Of a stretch of 64,000 bases of DNA, positions 17,701 to 27,192 are shown piece by piece. The stretch is from NCBI RefSeq assembly GCF_001637205.1, contig NZ_LVJH01000002.1, positions 248,001 through 312,000 on the forward strand, written 5' to 3'. The DNA comes from Paenibacillus glacialis. Its GTDB lineage: Bacteria; Bacillota; Bacilli; Paenibacillales; Paenibacillaceae. Positions within the stretch are counted from its first letter, which is position 1; each line of letters begins with the position of its first letter. The position numbers and the translations under genes were made by a program. Under the pieces are notes generated by a model, which was not told where the DNA came from, did no database searches, and was given only the letters and a program-made list of their open reading frames with translations.

Positions 17701-18471
17701 TTAGGATAGCACAACTTCCAAACCTGTACGCGCTAATGTGACCTCTTGGGGCAGTCGATAATCTTGAGACAGATCAACATCATGAGACATGTGCGTGTAG
17801 ATCACCTTATTCGGATTAATCTCTTGCAGCAATTGTTCCGCTTCCTTCATATCATAGACAGAACGCGATGAGAATTCAGCAGTTTCATGATAGAAACTGG
17901 TACCCAATACCAATAGGTTCAATCCTACCATAGGTTGTTTCTCCATATGACTAAGATTGATAGCATCTGAGCAATATACCCAGCTATAATCACCTTGTTC
18001 AAGTCGATATGCGTAAGAATAGCCATTCTTTCCGTGGCACACCTTCCAACCTGTAATATGCCACCCAGCTAATTGAATTCCATCATCTATAGCTATCAAT
18101 TCAAGATTATTCTTCAACCAAGGAAACTGGACTACAATATTTGTTATGACTTCCATCGGTGCGTAAAGTTGACCCTTTCTATCCGTCCAACGACAAGCAT
18201 CGGCCCACTCTGGTAATCCAGCAATATGGTCGAAATGGGCATGTGTTACCAGCACCTTCTCTGTTATTCGCTTCTCAAGTGTCTCCATCTGGCTACGCCA
18301 ATCAGGTCCACAATCAATGAGAAAAGAGCCCCCTTCTCCCTCAACCATAACGGATGATCTCAATCTACGATTCACACCGGTCTGCCTTGCTTCCATACAT
18401 ACGCTACAATCGCAATAAACTCGTGGAACGCCCATAGCGTCACCCGTTCCAAGAAACAATAATCTATCCAT
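17701..18471 (-). CDS. PhnP-like metallo-beta-lactamase-fold hydrolase
   Basis: 256 residues from the ATG at 18471, which has AAGGAG about 12 bases upstream. The open frame extends to 18528, but the extra 19 residues are not typical. Motifs are LLFLGTGDAMGVPR, the cysteine set CDCSVC at residues 20-25 (a structural zinc site in PhnP-like proteins), HAHFDH at 77-82, and a C-terminal YTHMSHD. The fold cuts cyclic phosphodiesters or related esters. No phosphonate genes are near, so the substrate is open. It is followed 171 bases on by the M50 gene. Confidence 0.87.
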   Translation of the reverse strand: MDRLLFLGTGDAMGVPRVYCDCSVCMEARQTGVNRRLRSSVMVEGEGGSFLIDCGPDWRSQMETLEKRITEKVLVTHAHFDHIAGLPEWADACRWTDRKGQLYAPMEVITNIVVQFPWLKNNLELIAIDDGIQLAGWHITGWKVCHGKNGYSYAYRLEQGDYSWVYCSDAINLSHMEKQPMVGLNLLVLGTSFYHETAEFSSRSVYDMKEAEQLLQEINPNKVIYTHMSHDVDLSQDYRLPQEVTLARTGLEVVLS

Positions 18472-18534
18472 GTTGATTATCTTCTCCTTACTATTACTAT
18501 GTATAGAGCTATTATAATTCATAAACATCCTATT

Positions 18535-18577
18535 ATAAAAGGAGGATGCTCCCTAAATTTAAAGGTGCATCCTCCTC
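18535..18577 (-). terminator. Terminator of the sulfate transport operon
   Basis: On minus, AGGAGGATGC pairs with GCATCCTCCT across an AT-rich loop and is followed by TTTATAA. It begins about 20 bases after the stop of the binding-protein gene. Confidence 0.82.
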
Positions 18578-18596
18578 TGCTATCTTTTACTAAGCT

Positions 18597-19658
18597 TTAA
18601 AGTCCAGCTAATACCTGATACCATACCCCACGTTTAGAGTAAATTGTCTCACGTACTTGAGCCCATCCACCGAGGTATTCAATATCAAACAATCCATCTG
18701 GTGTCGGATATCTACTCTGGTTCTCAGCATATACCTCTTTATTCACCGAGCGGAAGCCATGTTTAGCAAATATCCTTTGCGCCTCTTCACTCCACAAATA
18801 TGCCACAAAAGCTTCTGCTAATTCACGCGTATCATGTTTATCCGCGTATGCACTAACTACAGCAGCTGGGTTCTCGATCAGTATCGTATTGTTAGGTACG
18901 ACGATATCGTATTTCTTACCTTTTTGAATACGAGCAAACAGTTCGTTCTCATAGGTTACAATGACATCCCCTACACCATATTCAAATGCGGCCATGGATG
19001 ATCTTCCACTCTTATCTAATGACTCCACGTTCTCATGTACCTGTTCTAGAAATTGTTTGGCGACCTCAGGATCTTTCTTTCCTTTTTCCTCAGATATTTT
19101 CAAGCCAGCGCCATAAATCGCATTAATATCCCACTGTGCTCCACCTGAAGTTTTCGGATTGGGATACAAGACCTTTACACCAGGCTTCGTTAGATCCTTG
19201 AAATCTTGTATTCCGAGAGGATTCCCCTCGCGAGTACCCAGCACAACAATTGACCGGGTCACCATTCCCTTCTCATGCTTGTTCTTCCAATCGGTATCCA
19301 CTAACTTAGCCTTAATCAATTTATCGATATCGCCTTCCATTGCAAGAAGGGTCACATCCGCTTCGAAACCTCCAACAATAGAACGTGCTTGAGTACCTGA
19401 AGCTTCATAGGATTCTTGAAATTTGACTGTCTGCCCTGTCCGCTCTTTCCATTCCTGTTGAAACAAAGGTAAGATATCGGCTAAAGCATCCTTAGCTACA
19501 CTATATGCGCCGATCACTAGGGTCTTCTCTGCATCTTGTGCAGGTTCTTTACTAGAAGCGGGTAGATCGTCATTGCTACAGCCTATGACCCATAGACTCA
19601 CTACTATTATCATGATGCTGAAGCATGCGTAACGACTAGAGATTCTTCTTCTCATCAT
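18597..19658 (-). CDS. sbp: Sulfate ABC transporter substrate-binding lipoprotein
   Basis: 353 residues. The lipoprotein signal ends VIGCSND, with the Cys at about residue 27. The mature part matches the sulfate/thiosulfate-binding family: VIGAYSVAKDALADILPLFQQEW, ERTGQTVKFQESYEASGTQARSI, and IVTYENELFARI. The consecutive ATG codons at 19658 and 19655 follow GGGGGAG. It is the last gene of the cysT-cysW-cysA-sbp operon. The order with sbp last, 37 bases after cysA, differs from the E. coli arrangement. The protein delivers sulfate or thiosulfate to the CysTW permease outside the membrane. Confidence 0.93.
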   Translation of the reverse strand: MMRRRISSRYACFSIMIIVVSLWVIGCSNDDLPASSKEPAQDAEKTLVIGAYSVAKDALADILPLFQQEWKERTGQTVKFQESYEASGTQARSIVGGFEADVTLLAMEGDIDKLIKAKLVDTDWKNKHEKGMVTRSIVVLGTREGNPLGIQDFKDLTKPGVKVLYPNPKTSGGAQWDINAIYGAGLKISEEKGKKDPEVAKQFLEQVHENVESLDKSGRSSMAAFEYGVGDVIVTYENELFARIQKGKKYDIVVPNNTILIENPAAVVSAYADKHDTRELAEAFVAYLWSEEAQRIFAKHGFRSVNKEVYAENQSRYPTPDGLFDIEYLGGWAQVRETIYSKRGVWYQVLAGL

Positions 19659-19695
19659 CTTCTCCCCCTCCCATTCTCATGTATGCAATACGCCA

Positions 19696-20760
19696 TTAAA
19701 TCATGATTGGAATTGGAACATCTTTCAGCCTGTTTTCCATAATCCAGCTCCGTTCTTCATTGAACAAATATGCACGATGGACCAATACACGAACTTCCTG
19801 ACCTATACTCAATGTCTCTTTCTCTAATGAACGATACGTGATCAGCTTATGTCCAGCAACTTCAACTTCTACTAGCCATTCGCTTCCCCGAAAATGTAAA
19901 TGTCGTATAATGCCTGCTTCCGTTGCTGAAGCAAGAATAAATTCATGCTCATGGCCCACTTCGATATATTCTGGTCGTATCAAAGCTCGAGTCCCCGAAT
20001 CATTCTTTACCTCTTCAAACCCCTTCAATTCAGATATATGATCAATTAACGTGGACTCCCCAATAAACGTCGCCACAAATGGTGTCTTCGGTTCTTTATA
20101 GATATCCCAAGGTGTTCCCTTCTGCTCGACACGCCCTTGATTAATGATCATAATTTCATCTGCTACTTCAATGGCTTCATCCTGATCATGAGTTACAAAA
20201 ATGGAGGTAATCCCTACACGTTCAATCAAGTCTCTAAGCCATGTACGAAGCTCTTGTCTAATCTTGGCATCAATAGCCGCGAAAGGTTCATCTAATAGTA
20301 ACAGTTGCGGTTCAGGTGCTAGTGCACGTGCAAAAGCAACTCTTTGTCGTTGCCCACCAGATAATTGGTGAGGATAACGTTTCTCAAACCCTTTTAGTCC
20401 AGTCAACTCTACGAGTTCCATTACGCGTGATTTCACTTTAGCATGAGGGATCTTTTTCACTTTCAAACCAAAAGCGATATTATCGAATACCGTCATATGC
20501 TTAAATAAAGCATAATTCTGAAATACAAACCCTATGCCTCGCTCCTGCGGAGGTAATGCATTGACCAGTTTACCATGAAAGCGAATTTCCCCAGAATCGA
20601 GTCCTTCTAGACCTGCTAACATCCGCAATATAGACGTTTTCCCACCACCACTCGGTCCCAACAATCCGATTAGATGACCCTTTTCGATTTCAAAACTAAC
20701 ATCCTTTACAGCATGAAAATCTCCAAAATGTTTGTTTAAATTACGGACCTCTATATGCAT
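19696..20760 (-). CDS. cysA: Sulfate ABC transporter ATP-binding protein
   Basis: 354 residues. Walker A is GPSGGGKT at residues 35-42, the signature is LSGGQRQRVAFARAL, Walker B is LLLLDEPFAAID, and the H-loop is TSIFVTHDQDEAIEVAD. After residue 235 comes the TOBE-type regulatory tail with ALIRPEYIEV and RHLHFRGSEWLVEVEV. It energises import through CysT and CysW on the cytoplasmic face. It starts two bases after cysW. Confidence 0.94.
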   Translation of the reverse strand: MHIEVRNLNKHFGDFHAVKDVSFEIEKGHLIGLLGPSGGGKTSILRMLAGLEGLDSGEIRFHGKLVNALPPQERGIGFVFQNYALFKHMTVFDNIAFGLKVKKIPHAKVKSRVMELVELTGLKGFEKRYPHQLSGGQRQRVAFARALAPEPQLLLLDEPFAAIDAKIRQELRTWLRDLIERVGITSIFVTHDQDEAIEVADEIMIINQGRVEQKGTPWDIYKEPKTPFVATFIGESTLIDHISELKGFEEVKNDSGTRALIRPEYIEVGHEHEFILASATEAGIIRHLHFRGSEWLVEVEVAGHKLITYRSLEKETLSIGQEVRVLVHRAYLFNEERSWIMENRLKDVPIPIMI

Positions 20761-20761
20761 A

Positions 20762-21559
20762 TCAGGACACGCCCTTTCTTCTTTTGGTCCATTCCATCAT
20801 CAGTAGCAATCCAATAGAAATAGCTGCAAGGACTAGAGCTACACTATTGGCGGCTATCACATTGAAATTCTCTACATCTTGATATACAAGTGTAGTCGCC
20901 GTCTGAGTCTTGTTCATAATGTTGCCTGATACGACAAGAACTGCTCCGAATTCTCCCAGTGACCGAGCTACCGTTAATACGACACCATATAGAACTGCCC
21001 ATTGGATCGAAGGCCATGTAACCTTCCAGAATGTTGTCCATCCATAGGCACCCAGTGTTGAAGCTGCTTCCTCTTGTTGCGCTCCGATCTCCTGAAGTAC
21101 AGGCATAACCTCACGAACCATCAATGGAAATGTAACGAACAATGTGGCAATAACCATGCCGGGAAATGCGTATACGACCCGAAATCCAATATTTTCAAAA
21201 AAACCACCCATTATACTTTCTGGTCCCAACAACAATACGATCATTAATCCACCGATAACTGGCGATACCGCATATGGAAGGTCCACAATACTATTCAAAA
21301 AGCCCTTTATCTTATTACTGAGCCAATGGCTTCTAACCAAATAGATAGCCATCATGACTCCAAAGAGCGTGTTTATACATGTAACGACAACCACAACCAG
21401 CCCAGTTACCATCAGGGCATGTATCGCTTCAGGTCTGATTAAGGCATCTTTCCAACCGCTAAAGCCCTCACTGAAAGCACCTGATCCTATTTTTAATAAA
21501 GGAATAATAATCAATACGATGAAAACAATATACGTCAGTGTAATCCAGTACTTCTTCAT
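20762..21559 (-). CDS. cysW: Sulfate ABC transporter permease CysW
   Basis: 265 residues with six membrane segments. The binding-protein-dependent transport signature EEAASTLGAYGWTTFWKVTWPS contains the EAA loop that docks on CysA. ARSLGEFGAVLVVSGNI is typical of CysW. It overlaps cysT by four bases (ATGA) and precedes cysA by two, so the three are translated together. Confidence 0.93.
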   Translation of the reverse strand: MKKYWITLTYIVFIVLIIIPLLKIGSGAFSEGFSGWKDALIRPEAIHALMVTGLVVVVVTCINTLFGVMMAIYLVRSHWLSNKIKGFLNSIVDLPYAVSPVIGGLMIVLLLGPESIMGGFFENIGFRVVYAFPGMVIATLFVTFPLMVREVMPVLQEIGAQQEEAASTLGAYGWTTFWKVTWPSIQWAVLYGVVLTVARSLGEFGAVLVVSGNIMNKTQTATTLVYQDVENFNVIAANSVALVLAAISIGLLLMMEWTKRRKGVS

Positions 21560-22371
21560 GATCTTCTCCCTCTCATCTGCACCAAGTTAATGCACCATAA
21601 TATAGAGAAAGATAACGTTAGAAGAATGATAGACACTGCCGCAGCTCCTGTAGCATTATCGCTTTCAACTTCACCATATATAAAAACAGAAGCAATTAAT
21701 GTTCTACCTGGAATATTACCAGCTACAAGGACAACCGCACCGAATTCCGCTAATGCTCTAGAGAAGGCAAGCATCCCTCCGCTGATCATACCCGGTGCCA
21801 TCGATGGTAGAAGTACTTTGCGGAAGACACATGTTCTGGTAGCACCCATCGTATATGCAGCTTCTTCTTCTGATGGATCTATTTCTTCTAGTAACGGCTG
21901 TACCGCTCGAATTACAAAGGGAAAAGTAACAAATACCATGGCAATCACAATCGCTGGCTGATGAAATACAATTTCGAACCCTAATGATTCCGCTATGGAT
22001 CCAATAAAACTTCCCGGACCTAACAACAATAGAATCATAAGACCTCCAACCGCAGTGGGTAGCGCAAACGGCAAATCCACCAAGCTATTGAGAACCGATC
22101 TCCCAAAGAAAGAATAGCGATTTAATACCCATGCAATCATCGTCCCTATAACCACATTGATTAGGGTTGCAATGACAGCTAATTTCAACGTTAAAAGAAC
22201 CGATTTCCATGCGATGGGATCACTCACACTTTCTATGAACATGGACCATCCAAGGGAAAACGAATTGAAATATACGCCTAATAAAGGTAATACGATGAGC
22301 ATAATAAAATACAATAAAACAGTACTTCGAAATCCCCAGATCCATCCCTTATGCCGCAATATGGTGTTCAT
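21556..22371 (-). CDS. cysT: Sulfate ABC transporter permease CysT
   Basis: 271 residues, six membrane segments. The EAA loop is EEEAAYTMGATRTCVFRKVLLPS, and SRALAEFGAVVLVAGNIPGRT is characteristic of CysT/CysU. First gene of the operon. Upstream I found neither an S-box nor a T-box. A GGGTATTATT segment near 22430 might bind a cysteine regulator such as CymR, but I could not support a site. Confidence 0.93.
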   Translation of the reverse strand: MNTILRHKGWIWGFRSTVLLYFIMLIVLPLLGVYFNSFSLGWSMFIESVSDPIAWKSVLLTLKLAVIATLINVVIGTMIAWVLNRYSFFGRSVLNSLVDLPFALPTAVGGLMILLLLGPGSFIGSIAESLGFEIVFHQPAIVIAMVFVTFPFVIRAVQPLLEEIDPSEEEAAYTMGATRTCVFRKVLLPSMAPGMISGGMLAFSRALAEFGAVVLVAGNIPGRTLIASVFIYGEVESDNATGAAAVSIILLTLSFSILWCINLVQMRGRRS

Positions 22372-22579
22372 AACTCATTCCCCCTGCCTCCAAAGTTCAA
22401 TTTGGGCGGCTCATCCGTTAAGAATATTTTAATAATACCCATTAATCCACTTGGTTTTGTACATATCAGTACTTTACCAAAATTTAACTCATATCGTCAA
22501 TAGTTTTGTTGAATATATTCCAATAAAGCACTGCGTCTATTTCCTAAAGATATCTGGTCTGTTTGTCCACATGCGAAAC

Positions 22580-22619
22580 AGGCGAAAAATGGGCAGGCAC
22601 TAACCTGCTCTTCTTCGCC
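22580..22619 (-). terminator. Interrupted stem-loop, possible terminator of the TetR transcript
   Basis: AGGCGAA pairs with TTTCGCCT and, inside it, GCAGG with CCTGC around a short loop. TGTTT follows on minus. It lies after the palindromic element, 200 bases past the TetR stop, and also upstream of cysT, so its role is uncertain. The rest of 22372-22647 shows no gene. Confidence 0.45.
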
Positions 22620-22647
22620 TTGCTATTTCTAAAGTTATTTCACTATC

Positions 22648-22740
22648 TATATAGAGTGAACTAAAGTTTACGCTCACCTATTCAATCATTTCTGAAGAAG
22701 AACATGAATATGGGATTTCGTCTTTAGTTCAATCTATATA
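22648..22740. repeat. 93-bp MITE-like palindromic element, copy A (inverted)
   Basis: Terminal arms TATATAGAGTGAACTAAAG (22648-22666) and CTTTAGTTCAATCTATATA (22722-22740) are inverted repeats with one mismatch. Read in reverse complement, the interior aligns with the interiors of the copies at 46996 and 52859. It lies between the TetR gene and the sulfate operon and contains no ORF. Confidence 0.85.
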
Positions 22741-22815
22741 AATTTATCATAGTAACACTATGTTCTTACACCGCGGTATCAATTTAAAGCATGAAGGTCA
22801 ATAGACATAAGACAA

Positions 22816-23400
22816 CTACCCTAAATTGCGACAAATCAACGATACATGCGAAAGGGCTAATGGCTTAATCTCTTCAAAGGGAATACGATCCTGAATATAA
22901 TATGATATGAATCCATGTAGCGACAAAAACAATGTCCGCGATAACTGATCGGGTTCTCCTCCAGCATGTTCTCCATCTTGTAAATAAGTAAAAACAATGG
23001 AAGTGAACAATTCAAAACAACGGCCTTGTTCAAATCGACAGTAGGAAAGTAGTTCCTCATCACGAATCATAAACATGATCTCATATTGATGAGGATTGTT
23101 CATACCATATGATACAAATTCCATCATAAAGTACTCCAGCTTGGACAACCCCTCTGTTTCTTCCACACCGGATGCTATTATCAACCGATGCGCAAGATGG
23201 GCGAAATCCTCTACCACAATCGCATAGAATAACTCGGCTTTCTCTTTAAAATGATAATATAAAGAGCCATGGCTATAACCAAGGTGTTGACCTATACTAC
23301 GCATTGAAATGGCGCGATATCCTTTTGTAATAAATAGATTTCTAGCTGCTTCCAAAATACGTTCCCTCGATAACTCCTGTTCCACTGCTCTTCTTGCCAT
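22816..23400 (-). CDS. TetR/AcrR family transcriptional regulator
   Basis: 194 residues. The helix-turn-helix fills residues 10-58: ERILEAARNLFITKGYRAISMRSI then HLGYSHGSLYYHFKEKAELF, a standard TetR pattern. The C-terminal domain differs and would bind an unknown ligand. It starts five bases after the YigZ-family gene, with GGGGAA inside the end of that gene, so the two form an operon. No efflux pump is adjacent, so its target is not obvious. Confidence 0.93.
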   Translation of the reverse strand: MARRAVEQELSRERILEAARNLFITKGYRAISMRSIGQHLGYSHGSLYYHFKEKAELFYAIVVEDFAHLAHRLIIASGVEETEGLSKLEYFMMEFVSYGMNNPHQYEIMFMIRDEELLSYCRFEQGRCFELFTSIVFTYLQDGEHAGGEPDQLSRTLFLSLHGFISYYIQDRIPFEEIKPLALSHVSLICRNLG

Positions 23401-23405
23401 AGACG

Positions 23406-24038
23406 TTATTCCCCTTCAATATAATAAAGCTGTACTCCCTCCGAGACTCGCGATTGACCTTGCGTTAAGTCAATCATCCATGCCTTAAATGTCTCTACCT
23501 CACTATTTCTAGGAAGACATGTTAGCATGACCTTATCCGTAAAGGAAGTTTCCCCCATCCTAACTTCTTTGTTCCGCAGTTCATTCTCAACCTTACCTAG
23601 CCACGTATAATCTACTTCCACAAAAATTTGTTGATGCAAAATACGAGTGATGACCTCCCCCGCTTCAATCGCAACAACGGCTCCGTCTGTATAGGCTCGG
23701 ATCAAACCTCCAGCGCCTAACATAATCCCACCGAAATAACGAGTTACTACAATTGCAACGTTACTTAAACCTTGATTACGGATCACTTCAAGAATAGGTT
23801 TACCTGCTGTACCGCTAGGCTCACCATCATCCGATTGCTTCTGAATCTCATTTCTTTCCCCTAGCATGTACGCTGAACAGTTATGAGTTGCATTCCAGTG
23901 TTGTTTCTTGATGTCTTCAATGAATGCAATAGCTTCAGATTCAGTCTCTACAGGCATAATATGCCCGATGAACCTTGACTTCTTGATGACTATTTCTTTA
24001 GATCCTGATCTTCGTACAGTCTTATAACTTTCAATCAT
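23406..24038 (-). CDS. yvyE: YigZ/IMPACT family protein
   Basis: 210 residues from the ATG at 24038 (GGAAGGG upstream; the frame opens at 24131). The family core is clear: KKSRFIGHIMPVETESEAIAFI, HNCSAYMLG, QKQSDDGEPSGTAGKPILEVI and VVTRYFGGIMLGAGGLIRAY. The C-terminal ferredoxin-like domain follows. YvyE of B. subtilis and YigZ of E. coli are homologues. The molecular function in bacteria is not settled; relatives bind translation or ubiquitin-pathway factors in eukaryotes. It is co-transcribed with the TetR gene. Confidence 0.92.
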   Translation of the reverse strand: MIESYKTVRRSGSKEIVIKKSRFIGHIMPVETESEAIAFIEDIKKQHWNATHNCSAYMLGERNEIQKQSDDGEPSGTAGKPILEVIRNQGLSNVAIVVTRYFGGIMLGAGGLIRAYTDGAVVAIEAGEVITRILHQQIFVEVDYTWLGKVENELRNKEVRMGETSFTDKVMLTCLPRNSEVETFKAWMIDLTQGQSRVSEGVQLYYIEGE

Positions 24039-24146
24039 ACAATTACCCTTCCTTTGATAACACCAAGTAGAATCTTGATATACTACCCTAGTTATGGACG
24101 ACACCCATTCTTGTAGGAGATATAACTTCATACTCTCTAATATTTT

Positions 24147-24191
24147 AAAAAAAGCAGTTCCCCGAATATGGTGCGACCGGTGAACTGCTTC
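24147..24191 (-). terminator. Terminator after pgi
   Basis: On minus, AGCAGTTC and CCG pair with CGG and GAACTGCT across a loop, followed by seven T. It starts about 40 bases after the pgi stop. Confidence 0.85.
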
Positions 24192-24232
24192 TTTATCTGT
24201 GTAAGTATTCTATATTCAATTCTAAAGCAAGC

Positions 24233-25588
24233 CTATTCCGTTAGTCTAGCTTCCAGTTCAGCTTTTTCTTTCTCGTAACCAGGTTTGCCAAGAAGTGCGA
24301 ACATATTTCTCTTATAAGCTTCAACACCTGGTTGGTCAAATGGATTGACACCTTGTAGGTATCCACTGATTCCGACTGCCTTTTCAAAGAAATATACGAG
24401 ATATCCGAAGGAATAAGGTGTCATATTCGGAACAGTTACGATCAGGTTAGGAACTTGTCCGTCCGTATGAGCAAGCATCGTACCTTGGAATGCCTTTTTG
24501 TTCACGAAATCCATCGTTTTACCTGCCAAGAAGTTCAATCCATCCAAATCGTCAGGATCGCTCTCAATTGTAATATGCTCAGCCACTTCTTCTACCTGAA
24601 TAATGGTCTCAAAAATATTACGGCTACCTTCTTGGATAAATTGTCCCATCGAATGCAGGTCCGTTGAGAAATCAACAGATGCAGGGAAGATTCCTTTATA
24701 ATCCTTCCCTTCACTTTCACCGAACAATTGCTTCCACCATTCGGATACATAGTGCAAAGAAGGCTCATAATTCACAAGAATTTCAATGGCTTTACCTTTA
24801 CGGTATAAAGCGTTACGAACGGCAGCATACTGGTAGCTCAAGTTCTCAGCTACATTAGGGTTACTGAATTCCTTGGAAGCGTCAGCAGCACCTTGCATCA
24901 TTTCTTCAATGTTAATTCCTGCTGTAGCAATTGGCAATAGACCCACCGGTGTCAGAACAGAAAAACGTCCACCGACATCATCTGGAATAATGAAAGATTC
25001 ATATCCTTCTTCGTTAGCTAGCTTCTTTAATGCGCCTTTTTCTTTATCTGTTGTAGCATAGATCCGTTTGCGAGCTTCTTCTTTACCATATTTCTTTTCT
25101 AGATCAGCACGGAATACACGGAATGCCACTGCTGGTTCAGTTGTTGTACCTGATTTAGAGATCACGTTGACGGAGTAATCTTTACCTTTTACAAGGTCCA
25201 ACAAATGAGTGATGTACGTTGAGCTAATGTTGTTACCTGCGAAATAAATCTCAGGCGTTTTGCGTTTATCTTTTGGTAGCATGTTGTAGAAAGAGTGTGA
25301 GAGTGCTTCAATTGCTGCTCTAGCACCTAGGTATGAACCACCGATACCGATAACGATCAGTACATCAGAATCGCTTTGAATTTTCTTAGCGGCTTTCTGA
25401 ATACGAGCAAACTCTTCTTTATCATATTGTGTTGGTAGATCAATCCACCCAAGCGCGTCTGATCCAACTCCTGTACCGTTATGTAGCTGCTCATGAGCAA
25501 GCTTGATTGGTTCAGCTAAATAGTCAATTTCATGTTGATTAATGAAAGATAACGCCTTGCTGTAATCAAAATTAATGTTTTTAGACAT
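24233..25588 (-). CDS. pgi: Glucose-6-phosphate isomerase
   Basis: 451 residues, the length of the Gram-positive enzyme. Family landmarks are [52 protein letters not shown] and a C-terminal [21 protein letters not shown]. It interconverts glucose-6-phosphate and fructose-6-phosphate in glycolysis. Single gene with its own terminator and AGGAGG before the ATG. Transketolase, encoded 1.6 kb upstream, acts on the connected pentose phosphate pathway. Confidence 0.97.
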   Translation of the reverse strand: MSKNINFDYSKALSFINQHEIDYLAEPIKLAHEQLHNGTGVGSDALGWIDLPTQYDKEEFARIQKAAKKIQSDSDVLIVIGIGGSYLGARAAIEALSHSFYNMLPKDKRKTPEIYFAGNNISSTYITHLLDLVKGKDYSVNVISKSGTTTEPAVAFRVFRADLEKKYGKEEARKRIYATTDKEKGALKKLANEEGYESFIIPDDVGGRFSVLTPVGLLPIATAGINIEEMMQGAADASKEFSNPNVAENLSYQYAAVRNALYRKGKAIEILVNYEPSLHYVSEWWKQLFGESEGKDYKGIFPASVDFSTDLHSMGQFIQEGSRNIFETIIQVEEVAEHITIESDPDDLDGLNFLAGKTMDFVNKKAFQGTMLAHTDGQVPNLIVTVPNMTPYSFGYLVYFFEKAVGISGYLQGVNPFDQPGVEAYKRNMFALLGKPGYEKEKAELEARLTE

Positions 25589-25717
25589 AAGTAATGGTAA
25601 CCTCCTGATTATATATATATCTATTTCCGTAAACCTTCTTTAAACTAGGATACTTCAAAATCATAGCACTGACAAGGTTTGGCAGGATCAATTGAAATCA
25701 TTTGAGCCCCCAATGGA

Positions 25718-25745
25718 TTGTACCAGACACTCGTGTTAATATAAA
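25718..25745 (+). promoter_or_regulatory. Probable promoter of the dehydrogenase gene
   Basis: TTGTAC, a 16-base spacer and TATAAA lie some 35 bases upstream of the GTG start at 25781. Confidence 0.45.
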
Positions 25746-25780
25746 TGAAGTTTATAACCTAAATAGAGAAGGTGACTTTT

Positions 25781-26680
25781 GTGAAAAAAATCGGGTTCAT
25801 AGGACTTGGAACGATGGGTTTACCCATGGCAACCAATCTCATTAACAAAGGATTCGAAGTGACGGTCTACAATCGTACGGCTTCCAAATGCCAACCTCTG
25901 ATTGATCAAGGAGCTACTATAGCGTTGACACCACGAGAAGCTACCAATGGTACAGATGTTGTAATTACGATGGTGAGTAATGACGATTCGATTCGTAGCA
26001 TTTATTACGGTGAAGACGGTATTCTAGACGCCGTTCGCAGTAGAACGACCGTTATTGATTGCAGCACGATTTCTCCAGAACTCGTTAAACAATTGACTAT
26101 TGAAGTTAATAAACGAGGGGCACATTTTCTTGATGCTCCTGTTACAGGTAGCAGTCCAGCTGCAATTGATGGAACACTTGTCTTTATGGTCGGAGGCAGT
26201 GCAGATATCATTACCAACCAATCGGACGTATTTGATACACTAGGCAAACGCGTACTTCATATGGGACCTAATAGTAGCGGAGCCGTCGCTAAGTTAGCTC
26301 ATAACACAATGGTAGGAATCAACAATCTCGCCTTAGTAGAAGGTTTCTCCATAGCCTCGAAATCAGGTATTCCTGCTGATACATTCTTAGAACTTGTTCA
26401 ACTTGGTTCTGCCGGAAGTAAAGCAGCTGATCTCAAAGGGCGCAAAATTATAGAGCATGATTTCACTAACCAATTCTCGCTACAACTCATGTTGAAAGAT
26501 CTTAAGCTTGCTTCTTCGCTTACCGACTCCATCGGGGTTCCTACTCCGATGCTTAACCTAGCAAAAAGCTTATTCCAAACAGGACAAAGCGAAGGTTTCG
26601 GCGAAGAAGATCTCTCAGCTGTTGTGAAATGTTATGAGGCATGGATCGGTCACACCATTGCTGGCAAGCCACTTCAGTAG
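25781..26680 (+). CDS. NAD(P)-dependent beta-hydroxyacid dehydrogenase (3-hydroxyisobutyrate dehydrogenase family)
   Basis: 299 residues from the GTG at 25781, which has AGAAGGTGA about seven bases upstream. A GTG at 25772 lies inside that binding site. The Rossmann motif FIGLGTMGLPMA is at the N-terminus. The substrate motif DAPVTGSSPAAIDGTLVFMVGG and the catalytic lysine region SGAVAKLAHNTMVGINNLAL are both present. Members oxidise 3-hydroxyisobutyrate, tartronate semialdehyde or related acids, and the exact substrate is not fixed by sequence. Single gene. Confidence 0.9.
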   Translation: MKKIGFIGLGTMGLPMATNLINKGFEVTVYNRTASKCQPLIDQGATIALTPREATNGTDVVITMVSNDDSIRSIYYGEDGILDAVRSRTTVIDCSTISPELVKQLTIEVNKRGAHFLDAPVTGSSPAAIDGTLVFMVGGSADIITNQSDVFDTLGKRVLHMGPNSSGAVAKLAHNTMVGINNLALVEGFSIASKSGIPADTFLELVQLGSAGSKAADLKGRKIIEHDFTNQFSLQLMLKDLKLASSLTDSIGVPTPMLNLAKSLFQTGQSEGFGEEDLSAVVKCYEAWIGHTIAGKPLQ

Positions 26681-26735
26681 TTGTTTGTTAGCTTGAAGTT
26701 ATCATGGATACTTTATACGTGATGATCATTGTAAT

Positions 26736-26776
26736 AAAAAGGGTATGCCTGGAATCTTCCCAGGCTTACCCTTTTT
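26736..26776. terminator. Intrinsic terminator, usable both ways
   Basis: AAAAAGGGTA and GCCTGG pair with CCAGGC and TACCCTTTTT around a short loop. It follows the dehydrogenase gene by about 55 bases. Confidence 0.88.
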
Positions 26777-26802
26777 ATGTTTGGTTTTCTTTACACTCGT
26801 TC

Positions 26803-26830
26803 AAAAAAATAAAGGCAACCTACTTTATTT
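26803..26830 (-). terminator. AT-rich hairpin after ppnP
   Basis: On minus, AAATAAAG pairs with CTTTATTT around an eight-base loop, followed by T. It starts directly after the ppnP stop. The stem is weak. Confidence 0.4.
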
Positions 26831-26832
26831 AT

Positions 26833-27144
26833 TTAAACGTAAGAGCAGCAGTAATCCGTTACACTGCGGACTTCAAGCTTGAACTTGGACTGTCCAGGCA
26901 CATGAAACGTACTTGGTCCTTGAATTGTTTGCCACTCCGTTGCATCTGGTAACAAGACATCCAGATCCCCAGAAAGAATCTCCATGATCTCCGGAACGTC
27001 CGTGCCGAATTCATAAGTACCTGGTAGCATTATACCCAGCGTTACTTTAGAACCACCATCTAATATGACAGTTCGACTAGTCACCTTACCGTCATAATAC
27101 ACATTGGCAGCTTTAACAATTGTAGCGTTACTGAACTCAGACAT
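26833..27144 (-). CDS. ppnP: Pyrimidine/purine nucleoside phosphorylase, PpnP (DUF1255) family
   Basis: 103 residues from the ATG at 27144, with GGAG eight bases upstream. The family pattern is clear: KVTLGIMLPGTYEFGTDVPE, MEILSGDLDVLLPDATEWQ, and FHVPGQSKFKLEV. This is a single cupin-like beta barrel. Members of this family cleave nucleosides with phosphate. Single gene, 48 bases downstream of tkt on the same strand, so it may share the tkt transcript. Confidence 0.9.
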   Translation of the reverse strand: MSEFSNATIVKAANVYYDGKVTSRTVILDGGSKVTLGIMLPGTYEFGTDVPEIMEILSGDLDVLLPDATEWQTIQGPSTFHVPGQSKFKLEVRSVTDYCCSYV

Positions 27145-27192
27145 GAAGATCTCCACTCCCTATTTCAATGAGATATGATATCCATTAGTCGA

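Noticed and set aside
22372-22640. SAM riboswitch or T-box before the sulfate transport operon
   Set aside because: The conserved elements of either are absent; only a weak stem-loop is visible.
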